From Elmis aenea (lineage: Eukaryota; Arthropoda; Insecta; Coleoptera; Elmidae): a stretch of DNA of 64,000 bases. The stretch covers positions 4,712,868-4,776,867 of the forward strand of contig OX393577.1 of assembly GCA_947652605.1 (NCBI GenBank), read 5' to 3'. Positions 23,658-33,651 of the stretch are shown here, in pieces. The notes under the pieces are model-generated. The model was not told where the DNA came from. It did no database searches and was given only the letters and a program-made list of their open reading frames with translations. The translations under genes were made by a program, and so were the position numbers. Position 1 is the stretch's first letter. Each line of letters begins with the position of its first letter.

Positions 23658-23939
23658 ACAATAAAATGAAAAAGTTCTATTCAGTAAACTTAAGTCAGTG
23701 TATTAAAGCTTTTATATATTTATATAAAATGGTAGTCGGCATACAGTAATAAAATTTCGGGGTACCATTCTCTTTGTCTGCAATGGGGGGGTTCTTGCTG
23801 AATTTTTGAAGAAATTAAAGTTATTTGATGAGTTTCTTGTTGATAATGAAAGTTGCAATTTAGTTTGATTAAAATAATCTCAATCTTGATTGTGGTGTAG
23901 GATCACTGGTTTTCGTGGAGAGAGTTATTTTAAATTAAA

Positions 23940-24665
23940 TAGGTGGTATCAAAAAGTTTCCGAAATGGTCCTACACATACTCCAAAGTCCCTAAATTTCC
24001 TATACTGCACTGTGATCCTTGGAAGTAATTTTCTTCTGCAGTGTGCTTTGATGCACCTGTTCGAAGTGGGATGGCAACCAGTGGCGTAGACAGGGGGTTA
24101 GGGGGAGTCAGAACCCCCCCATCATAGGATTGCAATAAATCAAGAGCTGTAAATATTGTGCAAAAAAACAAAAAAAGGAGACTGTTGACCTAAAAAAAAG
24201 GTCCTGGGCTCTTTTTGCCGTTATTAACCCCCCCCCCCCTATGATGAGAGCATCAAACGTCCCGCTACTAAAATATTTAAAAAAATAAACTAGTGACCTT
24301 AAAAAAGGTCCTCGGCTCTTTCTCTGTTTATTAACCCCTCCCCATGAAAGCATTCTGCCTACGCCACTGATGGCAACCCTTAAATTTTTGCTTAAGGGTT
24401 TATGAATGGAGACTGAATGACCTAATGCATTATCATGCATAAACCAGTCTCCACTGTGCCACTTTGCCGGCCACTTGCACATCACATTTTCTTAACCGTG
24501 TAGACATCTCCTTAATTGTAACATGACGGTCGTTTTGAGCAATTTCTTTACAACTGTTCACATTTTTGTCAGTTATGCTTGTCGTAGGATGACCGCTTTG
24601 TATCTTTAACAGAAGTGTCATCCTTTATAAAACGAGGAAACCACTCAAATGCTGTGATCCCATCA
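23940..24665 (-). pseudogene. Mariner transposase relic interrupted by a hAT-like MITE
   Basis: On the - strand: FEWFPRFIKDD, then QSGHPTTSITDKNV and DRHVTIKEMSTRLRK (the SGRPSTS...DENV...RRLTIREIA region of mariner N-termini), then after a large internal deletion DWFMHDNALGHSV (the HDNAPxH catalytic block). At 24079-24369 an inserted MITE splits the sequence; beyond it come FEQVHQSTLQKKI and a terminus like the mariner end (GGACCATTTCGGAAACTTTT). Several frameshifts and the missing first catalytic region make it inactive. The same relic is repeated at 31198-31923. Confidence 0.75.
24079..24369. mobile_element. hAT-like MITE family H (CAGTGGCGTAG ends), perfect 8 bp target duplication
   Basis: The 291 bp element begins CAGTGGCGTAGACAG and ends CTGCCTACGCCACTG. 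ATGGCAAC precedes (24071-24078) and follows (24370-24377), a perfect 8 bp duplication typical of hAT. Inside, a GGTCCTxGGCTCTTT...TTATTAACCCC module occurs repeatedly. The duplicate is at 31337-31627. A relative lies at 27188-27440. Confidence 0.9.
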
Positions 24666-24691
24666 CTTAGAAAATTTATTGGAACACACTG

Positions 24692-25692
24692 TACAGGGTG
24701 GACCAAATTCGACTGTTTTATAGGGCATCTCGGTTACCATAATAGTTAGCAAAAATCTGACATTGGTCTTGGAAAGTTACTAAAACTTTTTTATTTATAA
24801 AAATAGAACTAAATCTTATAAAGGTTTTTCAAAAACATTTTTATGCTTAATTTAAAAGGAATTATTTAATTTTTTAATGCCCTTAGCTTTCGAGATATGA
24901 AGCAAACTGATATTGTTTTTAGTGGAAACTCCAGTAGGCCATGAATTTACATAAAAGAATTTTTTTAGCTTTTCAAAAATATTTACTTTTATGTATGTCA
25001 CAAACAATAACCACCATATGGCTAATTTTGTGATTTTTTTATCACAGTTTGCCATGATTTCTTAAACAATTGGTGTTTACAAGTAATAAACAGTTAAACA
25101 TCACGTCAGAGTCGATAGCTAAAAAAATACTCCTTCATATAAAGTCATGGCCTACTGGAGTTTTCATTTAAAAGAATATAAGTTTACTTCATTTCAAAAG
25201 TCAAGGGTGTTAAATGTTTAAAAATGCTTTTTTAATTAAGCATAAACATGTTTATAAAAAATCTGTGTAATATTTAGTTATATTTTTATAAAGAAAGGAG
25301 TGTAAATAAATTTTCAAAAGTTATGAAATTTAATTTTTCATCTGTAATGCCAAAATGGAAAGTGGTTTAAAAAATCTGATAACACAGGAGTGTTTATCTC
25401 AAAAAAATAACCTGGAGACTGATATCATAATTTCACTAACTATTTTCGGTAACCTAGAGGTCTTTCAAGATAAACTGAACTGTGATGCAGAAATCAAAAC
25501 TTGTCTAAAGCGTAAATTACTGCTCCACCTAAAAACATGCGTCTATTAAAACAACAGTGTTATAACCTATAATAATACAACGTCTTTAGAAAGGTCTACA
25601 TTTCAACGGCCATCCCCTCTCTTTGGGCATTTCGCAGTTCAGTTTATCTTGAAAGACCTCTAGATACCCTGTCAACTTTGGTCCATTCTGTA
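24692..25692. mobile_element. TACAGGGTG fold-back element carrying a nested family G MITE
   Basis: The left end TACAGGGTGGACCAAATT and the block GGTTACCATAATAGTTAG are inverted on the right (CTAACTATTTTCGGTAACC and TTTGGTCCATTCTGTA). The family G MITE (25455-25662) sits between AACCTA and TAGATACCCTG; the related element at 12310-13384 has the uninterrupted site. The duplicate lies at 31950-32950. Confidence 0.8.
25455..25662. mobile_element. MITE family G, copy nested in a fold-back element
   Basis: TAGAGGTCTTTCAAGATAAA on the left and the inverted TCTTGAAAGACCTCTA on the right. TA is duplicated relative to the empty site at 13340-13352. The duplicate is at 32713-32920. Confidence 0.85.
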
Positions 25693-26393
25693 TATGCGAA
25701 CACTAACCAGTAAACAGTTTGAATAGCTATATAAAAAAAAGTTAAATAGTATTTGATTTACTTATTACTTCATCCCATTAAATTTATATTATTTTATATG
25801 TGCTTATCGCTGTCGAAGGGAAAATGCTTTATTCAATTATGATACACTCATGTTAAAAGTTAGGATTTCTGCCAATAATAATTATATGTATAATTAAAAA
25901 ATGCGATTGCTCATTTTTTAAGTTTAATTTATAATTTTGTCATTGAAGTGCAATATGTCATGGATGTTTTTCCTATTTGTTATTAAATGTAAGCTTAATG
26001 GTTATAATTTTTTTTAAATAAAACGACATTTCTTACAATTTATTTATTTACTTGAAGTGAACTATAGTACATATTATTTACTTTACAGTTATGGTAATGG
26101 GCAAGGAAACTTTTGATTTTCTCAAACATTGATTGTTTTTGGTCCGGTATCACTAAATAGGTACACAAACTTATGGAAGAATATTTTGATTTAATCTATT
26201 TCTAGTGTATATCATATAAAATTTATCCAAATCTTAAAATTTCGTAACAAATCATTCAAAAACAGGTCGTCTAAAATGTCTTTTTTCATATAATTAATAT
26301 ATTTTTTGTCATCATTCAACCCAAATATACTTTTGATTTTTCAGTTATAACAAAATTTTAACCATTAAATTTTTTATTATCTAAGAACACAGC

Positions 26394-26778
26394 TTACACC
26401 GCTATGGAGTAGTCTGACGGATGTCCCGATCCACTAGGCCTCGACCAGAGAGAAGAACGTAAACCTAATTTGAGCTTTTTTAGTGTGTCGATGTCGCACT
26501 CGGCTTCGCTTAGTTCCGGTCGATCCGGCGTATTCGGCTCTGGCTGTGATGGGGCCCGCTCTGTAAATGCTGTTTCAGCTACTGACAGTGTTGGTAACAT
26601 ATGTCTTGTCGATCCCCTACCTTGAGATAGCCACCTGCAACCATGGGTGTTGTTATTTTTTGCGAGGGCTCATGGATATAAAGATACCTGGACCTATTGC
26701 GTCTTGGCAACGACTTTTGTTCTGACATGGGTGATATGTCTGAAGATGTGCTGGAATGAGCACCGTGATAAATAAAAT
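26394..26778 (-). pseudogene. Orphan duplicate of the two last Dscam2 exons (copy 1)
   Basis: Exons 26778-26688 and 26634-26394 are the same as those at 34036-33946 and 33892-33652. The reading frame is intact (GAHSSTSSDISPMSEQKS, then DIDTLKKLKLGLRSSLW and the end SDYSIAV), but the nearer copy 2 stands between it and the rest of Dscam2 (next upstream exon 37175-37028). It could still be reached by skipping copy 2, giving the same protein with a different 3' UTR context. If the duplication is an assembly error it does not exist. Confidence 0.8.
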
Positions 26779-26900
26779 CTGAAATTTAAAAAGTATTTAC
26801 ATCAAAATTTAAATTAACTTTCAATAAAACAACTTATACATTTTACAAAAAAATTCGCCACCACTGAACAATTAATATTTAGTAAAGTGTATGTGCTAAC

Positions 26901-27796
26901 CAGGACCGCGGCTAGAGCATTTGGCATCCGGGGCAAACTTAAATTTGGATAGGCCTTTAATTAGTCTGTTAAAAATTTAAAAATCATATAAAACACTTCC
27001 TATTTATACAGGGTGTTTCTTAAATATTGCAAAAAAAATTGGGATGTAATTCTTTATCGAAAATTAAGGGGGGGCTTTTATATAATTTTTTTCCCTTAGA
27101 CATCTCCTTTCGAAGTTACACCCCCGTAAAGAGGAGCGGTAAAATTAGGTTTTTATTTTAATTCTCAAATTTGGATATATGTAGGAGCAGTGGCGTAGGC
27201 AGAATGCATCCATGTGGGGGTTAATAAACGTAAAAAGAGCTGAGGACCTATTTTTTAAGTCACCACTCTCTTTTTAATTTTTTTTGTAGCAGGATGTATG
27301 ATGGTTTCATCATGGGGGGTTAATACACGATAAAAAGAACTGAAGATCTTTTTTTTAGCACAAAATTTACAGTTTTCCAGCTCTATAATGACTTATTGCG
27401 AACCTATGGGGCGGTTCTGACCCCCCTACCTACGCCACTGTGTAGGAGAATGGTATCTGGTGTATGTTTTGTTGTTATTAAAAGGTTTCCCATAGTTATA
27501 TTTCTAATCATCTCCCACCTTCACAAAAGGCTGAAAAGTGCGACCCCTGTTGGTTTTTTTATCAGAACTTTTTGGAGGCCTAAAATATTTCCTTTAAAAG
27601 CTTAACTTATTTAGCAACTTTTTTTGCAAAACCTACAGTTTTTGAGTAGAAAATAAAATAAGTAACCTTTGAACCATTAAATATTCTGAAATAAAACTAT
27701 TCATTTTGGTGGTTACTATGGTTTGTTACCCTGTATACCCGTATAATGCATATTATATTTCCATACAAGAGAAGAAGAAAAATATTGTTAAAAATC
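26901..27796. mobile_element. hAT-like element cut by the duplication junction
   Basis: The left end CAGGACCGCGGCTAGAGCAT at 26901 follows GTGCTAAC. The right end is missing because the duplication junction follows at 27797. Nested inside are a TACAGGGTG element (27007-27735) and a family H hAT MITE (27188-27440). The complete version is at 34159-35189. Confidence 0.75.
27188..27440. mobile_element. hAT-like MITE family H, perfect 8 bp target duplication
   Basis: CAGTGGCGTAGGCAGAATGC begins the unit and CTACCTACGCCACTG ends it. TGTAGGAG flanks both sides (27180-27187 and 27441-27448). It carries the same internal module as 24079-24369 (GAGGACCT and GGGGTTAATA words). The duplicate is at 34446-34698. 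Confidence 0.9.
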
Positions 27797-27989
27797 TCAC
27801 GGCCGTTTAACGAGTTATGAGTGTACTTCTTTTTATATTTCATTATTAACGTATGAATTAAAAACTTGTATGCAATGAATATTTTAGTGATTTATTATGC
27901 ATAATGCTTGATATGTAAAGTTGCTTAAAACAAGCAGTTTTTTTTTATTGATTGGCTTATGTAGATGTGTTGTTGTGTTTATTTTGTAG

Positions 27990-30460
27990 CTTGATGTTCA
28001 ACGACTTATGAGTGATATGACACTGATGAAGGAGGTACGTAATTATATCTGTTATTATCAAAATACGGAATGCTATTGTTAAATGTTTAAAGAACTAAAT
28101 TTTGCAAAGAAAATACATTTTTGCCCTTAAAGTTTCGAGTATTTCATTCCATTAATGAATTAGCACACAATAAAAAATTTGGGTTGTTTGACTTTTAGGA
28201 ATTCATGGATGATATTGCATTGAACGAAGAAGAGCGCCAAGAACTTGCCAAACATTATGCCGTACTTCAGTCCGAAATCGAGGTAAAACTTTGATTAAAT
28301 TAAAGTATCCTATTTTATAATCTTGATTACTTAGGATGGTGGTATAAAGTCTCGAGAGCAAAAAAAGCTTTTGCTCTTGGAACAACAAGCAAATATTATA
28401 CAAGAACGTTGCAAAAAATTAGCAACGAATAACGTAGAAACCAAAGAATTAATAGCGAAAACTTCGGAGGTTTTACTAGACATAAGGGCCAAGCAGCAGG
28501 AAGCAGAGAAAACGCTACAGCAGTTCGAAGAAACTAAAATGAAGGATCCCGAGTATGGCGAAATTTATCAAACAATTTGAAGCTTTTTTTAAATGTAACG
28601 TATTTTACAGGACGGTCAAGGAAATTGAAGAACTTGTCATTTTAAACGATAGCCTGAGGTCCCAAGAAATACAGTTTAGAGAACATTGTAAACAAGAATT
28701 AAGCAGGCTGCAAAAGATGATCGAGTTAGTATTATGGCATTTAATTAAATGTATAAACTGAAACAAACGTATTTTGCAGAGAAACAAAAAATGCCAAGTC
28801 ACCGGCTGAAAGTACCCCTGAAATTCAAAAGGATTTGGAAGAAGAATCCGAGAAACTTCGGTTGTTGAGGCTGCAGGTGGCTAAAAAGAATCGATCGATT
28901 GCACTTTTGCAACGAAAACTGGATGATGTTCCAAGCAGAGCAGAACTGGCTCAATACCAAAGAAGATTTCTGGAGTTATATAATCAAGGTAGGATAGTTC
29001 TTCCCCTACATAAAAAAAAAAATTAATTTCCTTATCAATTTACCCCGTGAGGATGAGCTGCTTTTAAACTTTCTAGATCCTTTATTTTGGGAGGATCAGT
29101 CCCAGTCTATTGGCATCTACTAAGAACAACTTTTCTCCATCCTGTTCTATCTTTTGCTTTTTCCTTCCAATTTATAACCCCAGCCCTGCTTAGATCATCT
29201 ATCATTTCCTGCATCCATTTTGACCTAGGTCTACCAGGTCCCATCTTTCCTCCAGGATCCTATTTTAACATTGATTTGGGCACCATCATCTGCTCTAAAA
29301 ACATGTCCCAACCATCTCACCCTGTGCTGTCTTATTTTTGCTATCATGTCTCCTTCCTTCAGTTCTTGTTTAATTTCTGCATTCCATATCCGTTACTCTA
29401 ACTGGTCCAAGTATTGCCATCATGATTTTCCTTTCGAATATCCTCAAATCATTCTCTTCCTTTTTTTTGTCATGGTCATTATTTCAGTGGCGCATAGTAA
29501 AATAGGTCGAATTATTGTATTGTAGTTGTTTATTTTAGATCTCTTTGTAAGCATTTTACTTTTCAGTAATTTTTTATTGGCATAAAAAGCTTTATTAGCT
29601 GGTAATTTTTTCTTCTATTTCATATTTTCTTTCTCCCATTCTGGATATCATCTCCCAAATATTTAAATTTGTCCACTTCCTCGAATTCTAGATTTCCGAT
29701 TTTGGCTCTTCCTATTGCTTGTTTACTTCCAAATTTGATGCATTTTGTTTTTCCCATTCCAACAGGTTGGAAACCACTGGGCTACATTAAGTAAGGTTAT
29801 TCCTCGGTAATTTTTACATACTTGTTGGTCACCTATTTCATGTAATGTTACTGTTTTTCCACTCTCCCATTCCTTTCTCATTTCTTCTTTCCGTATTAGC
29901 TTATTCTAATTAGTAGACATAATTTTTCTTTCAGTTCGTTACCTCCATATTTTATTAGTTCTACATTGATGCTATCCGTTCCTTGTGCTTTGCCGTTCTT
30001 ACTTTTATTTATAACTTCTCTTCTCTGGTTTCCAGTTGCTGCTAAACACAAGGAAACAAAGCAATATTACACACTGTACAATACACTGGAAGATACCAGA
30101 GGATATATTAGCAAAGAATTGTCTTTGCTTAATTCGATATCTGACAGTTATCCTGAGTAAGTCATTGACTTTCTTTTATCATAATTTTTCACATAAAACA
30201 CCTTTTTCATTATTAGAGCAATGTCGTCCAATAGCGGAAAAGAAGAATTTTTGAAACAATTTGAAAACATTGTCGACAGTGTTAAACAATCCAAATTGAA
30301 ATTGGAACGTAAACTGGGGGAAGAAAAGCATCAGCGAGACAAGTTAAGCAATGTTCTGCAAGGACTACTCGAACAACAGAGACGTTACGTTGCTGCTCTT
30401 AGACAACTGAGTGTGGAATGTAGAAAACAAGAAATGTTATTGGCACAACGGAAGTCATGA
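27990..30460 (+). pseudogene. Orphan duplicate of CCDC93 exons 5-11 (copy 2)
   Basis: Exons 27990-28034, 28199-28282, 28335-28552, 28611-28724, 28780-28988, 30036-30156 and 30217-30460 copy the CCDC93 coiled-coil half exactly, splice sites included. There is no copy of exons 1-4 or of the divergent promoter, and the first set of terminal exons ends the gene earlier, so this set is probably silent unless CCDC93 transcription reads through. The frame is undamaged, which fits either a very young duplication or an assembly artefact. Confidence 0.85.
29033..29988 (-). mobile_element. Duplicate of the LINE fragment (copy 2)
   Basis: This is the same sequence as 21775-22730, shifted by 7258 bp, inside the orphan CCDC93 copy. 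Confidence 0.8.
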
Positions 30461-30718
30461 GATGTGGTTAATGTAAGACAAAAATATGTGATATTTTGCC
30501 TAATTATTGAGTCAGTTTATAATATGTATCGCAATTCATCGTTGCTAAGAATTTACTTATAGACTTTTGGGAAATATAAATGTACTGATTCGAATGCGTA
30601 TAATTTAAGCTGAGTAACTATTTGTATGAAATTACTTTAAACTTTGTACAAAATAGTTTTTAGAACTGAGTTTTTTAAGTTAACGTTAAACATTGTTTTT
30701 TTTTCAGTGGCTGATTGA

Positions 30719-30915
30719 TAGAGGTCTTTCAAGATAAACTGAACTGTGACGCAGAAACAAAAACTTGTCTAAAGTGTTAGTTACTGTGCCACCTAAAAAC
30801 ATACGTCTTTTTCAACAATCTACAATAATATAACGTTTTAGAAAGGTCTAACATTTCAACCGCCATCCCCCCCCTCTGCGCATTTCGTGGTTCAGTTTAT
30901 CTTGAAAGGCCTCTA
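30719..30915. mobile_element. MITE family G, duplicate of 23461-23657
   Basis: Identical sequence shifted by 7258 bp, downstream of the orphan CCDC93 exons. Confidence 0.8.
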
Positions 30916-31197
30916 ACAATAAAATGAAAAAGTTCTATTCAGTAAACTTAAGTCAGTGTATTAAAGCTTTTATATATTTATATAAAATGGTAGTCGGCAT
31001 ACAGTAATAAAATTTCGGGGTACCATTCTCTTTGTCTGCAATGGGGGGGTTCTTGCTGAATTTTTGAAGAAATTAAAGTTATTTGATGAGTTTCTTGTTG
31101 ATAATGAAAGTTGCAATTTAGTTTGATTAAAATAATCTCAATCTTGATTGTGGTGTAGGATCACTGGTTTTCGTGGAGAGAGTTATTTTAAATTAAA

Positions 31198-31923
31198 TAG
31201 GTGGTATCAAAAAGTTTCCGAAATGGTCCTACACATACTCCAAAGTCCCTAAATTTCCTATACTGCACTGTGATCCTTGGAAGTAATTTTCTTCTGCAGT
31301 GTGCTTTGATGCACCTGTTCGAAGTGGGATGGCAACCAGTGGCGTAGACAGGGGGTTAGGGGGAGTCAGAACCCCCCCATCATAGGATTGCAATAAATCA
31401 AGAGCTGTAAATATTGTGCAAAAAAACAAAAAAAGGAGACTGTTGACCTAAAAAAAAGGTCCTGGGCTCTTTTTGCCGTTATTAACCCCCCCCCCCCTAT
31501 GATGAGAGCATCAAACGTCCCGCTACTAAAATATTTAAAAAAATAAACTAGTGACCTTAAAAAAGGTCCTCGGCTCTTTCTCTGTTTATTAACCCCTCCC
31601 CATGAAAGCATTCTGCCTACGCCACTGATGGCAACCCTTAAATTTTTGCTTAAGGGTTTATGAATGGAGACTGAATGACCTAATGCATTATCATGCATAA
31701 ACCAGTCTCCACTGTGCCACTTTGCCGGCCACTTGCACATCACATTTTCTTAACCGTGTAGACATCTCCTTAATTGTAACATGACGGTCGTTTTGAGCAA
31801 TTTCTTTACAACTGTTCACATTTTTGTCAGTTATGCTTGTCGTAGGATGACCGCTTTGTATCTTTAACAGAAGTGTCATCCTTTATAAAACGAGGAAACC
31901 ACTCAAATGCTGTGATCCCATCA
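31198..31923 (-). pseudogene. Mariner transposase relic, duplicate of 23940-24665
   Basis: Identical copy in the second duplication unit, with the same MITE insertion at 31337-31627. Confidence 0.75.
31337..31627. mobile_element. hAT-like MITE family H, duplicate of 24079-24369
   Basis: Identical copy including the flanking ATGGCAAC duplications. Confidence 0.9.
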
Positions 31924-31949
31924 CTTAGAAAATTTATTGGAACACACTG

Positions 31950-32950
31950 TACAGGGTGGACCAAATTCGACTGTTTTATAGGGCATCTCGGTTACCATAA
32001 TAGTTAGCAAAAATCTGACATTGGTCTTGGAAAGTTACTAAAACTTTTTTATTTATAAAAATAGAACTAAATCTTATAAAGGTTTTTCAAAAACATTTTT
32101 ATGCTTAATTTAAAAGGAATTATTTAATTTTTTAATGCCCTTAGCTTTCGAGATATGAAGCAAACTGATATTGTTTTTAGTGGAAACTCCAGTAGGCCAT
32201 GAATTTACATAAAAGAATTTTTTTAGCTTTTCAAAAATATTTACTTTTATGTATGTCACAAACAATAACCACCATATGGCTAATTTTGTGATTTTTTTAT
32301 CACAGTTTGCCATGATTTCTTAAACAATTGGTGTTTACAAGTAATAAACAGTTAAACATCACGTCAGAGTCGATAGCTAAAAAAATACTCCTTCATATAA
32401 AGTCATGGCCTACTGGAGTTTTCATTTAAAAGAATATAAGTTTACTTCATTTCAAAAGTCAAGGGTGTTAAATGTTTAAAAATGCTTTTTTAATTAAGCA
32501 TAAACATGTTTATAAAAAATCTGTGTAATATTTAGTTATATTTTTATAAAGAAAGGAGTGTAAATAAATTTTCAAAAGTTATGAAATTTAATTTTTCATC
32601 TGTAATGCCAAAATGGAAAGTGGTTTAAAAAATCTGATAACACAGGAGTGTTTATCTCAAAAAAATAACCTGGAGACTGATATCATAATTTCACTAACTA
32701 TTTTCGGTAACCTAGAGGTCTTTCAAGATAAACTGAACTGTGATGCAGAAATCAAAACTTGTCTAAAGCGTAAATTACTGCTCCACCTAAAAACATGCGT
32801 CTATTAAAACAACAGTGTTATAACCTATAATAATACAACGTCTTTAGAAAGGTCTACATTTCAACGGCCATCCCCTCTCTTTGGGCATTTCGCAGTTCAG
32901 TTTATCTTGAAAGACCTCTAGATACCCTGTCAACTTTGGTCCATTCTGTA
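31950..32950. mobile_element. TACAGGGTG fold-back element, duplicate of 24692-25692
   Basis: Identical copy in duplication unit 2, again with the nested family G MITE (32713-32920). Confidence 0.8.
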
Positions 32951-33651
32951 TATGCGAACACTAACCAGTAAACAGTTTGAATAGCTATATAAAAAAAAGT
33001 TAAATAGTATTTGATTTACTTATTACTTCATCCCATTAAATTTATATTATTTTATATGTGCTTATCGCTGTCGAAGGGAAAATGCTTTATTCAATTATGA
33101 TACACTCATGTTAAAAGTTAGGATTTCTGCCAATAATAATTATATGTATAATTAAAAAATGCGATTGCTCATTTTTTAAGTTTAATTTATAATTTTGTCA
33201 TTGAAGTGCAATATGTCATGGATGTTTTTCCTATTTGTTATTAAATGTAAGCTTAATGGTTATAATTTTTTTTAAATAAAACGACATTTCTTACAATTTA
33301 TTTATTTACTTGAAGTGAACTATAGTACATATTATTTACTTTACAGTTATGGTAATGGGCAAGGAAACTTTTGATTTTCTCAAACATTGATTGTTTTTGG
33401 TCCGGTATCACTAAATAGGTACACAAACTTATGGAAGAATATTTTGATTTAATCTATTTCTAGTGTATATCATATAAAATTTATCCAAATCTTAAAATTT
33501 CGTAACAAATCATTCAAAAACAGGTCGTCTAAAATGTCTTTTTTCATATAATTAATATATTTTTTGTCATCATTCAACCCAAATATACTTTTGATTTTTC
33601 AGTTATAACAAAATTTTAACCATTAAATTTTTTATTATCTAAGAACACAGC

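Larger units (their letters stand above)
20539..27796. repeat. Copy 1 of a 7258 bp direct tandem duplication
   Basis: Every feature here recurs 7258 bp downstream with no difference found by eye, down to a 12-C run (about 24228-24239 and 31486-31497). The left border is ATATCACGGCCG at 20539; the internal junction AAAATCTCACGGCCG lies at 27797; the right border is AAAATCTCAGCAATG at 35055. The three share only TCA, so a 3 bp microhomology marks the breakpoint. Content: CCDC93 exons 5-11 (+) and the two last Dscam2 exons (-), both gene ends converging on about 3.2 kb of repeat-rich spacer (23203-26393). Confidence 0.95.
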
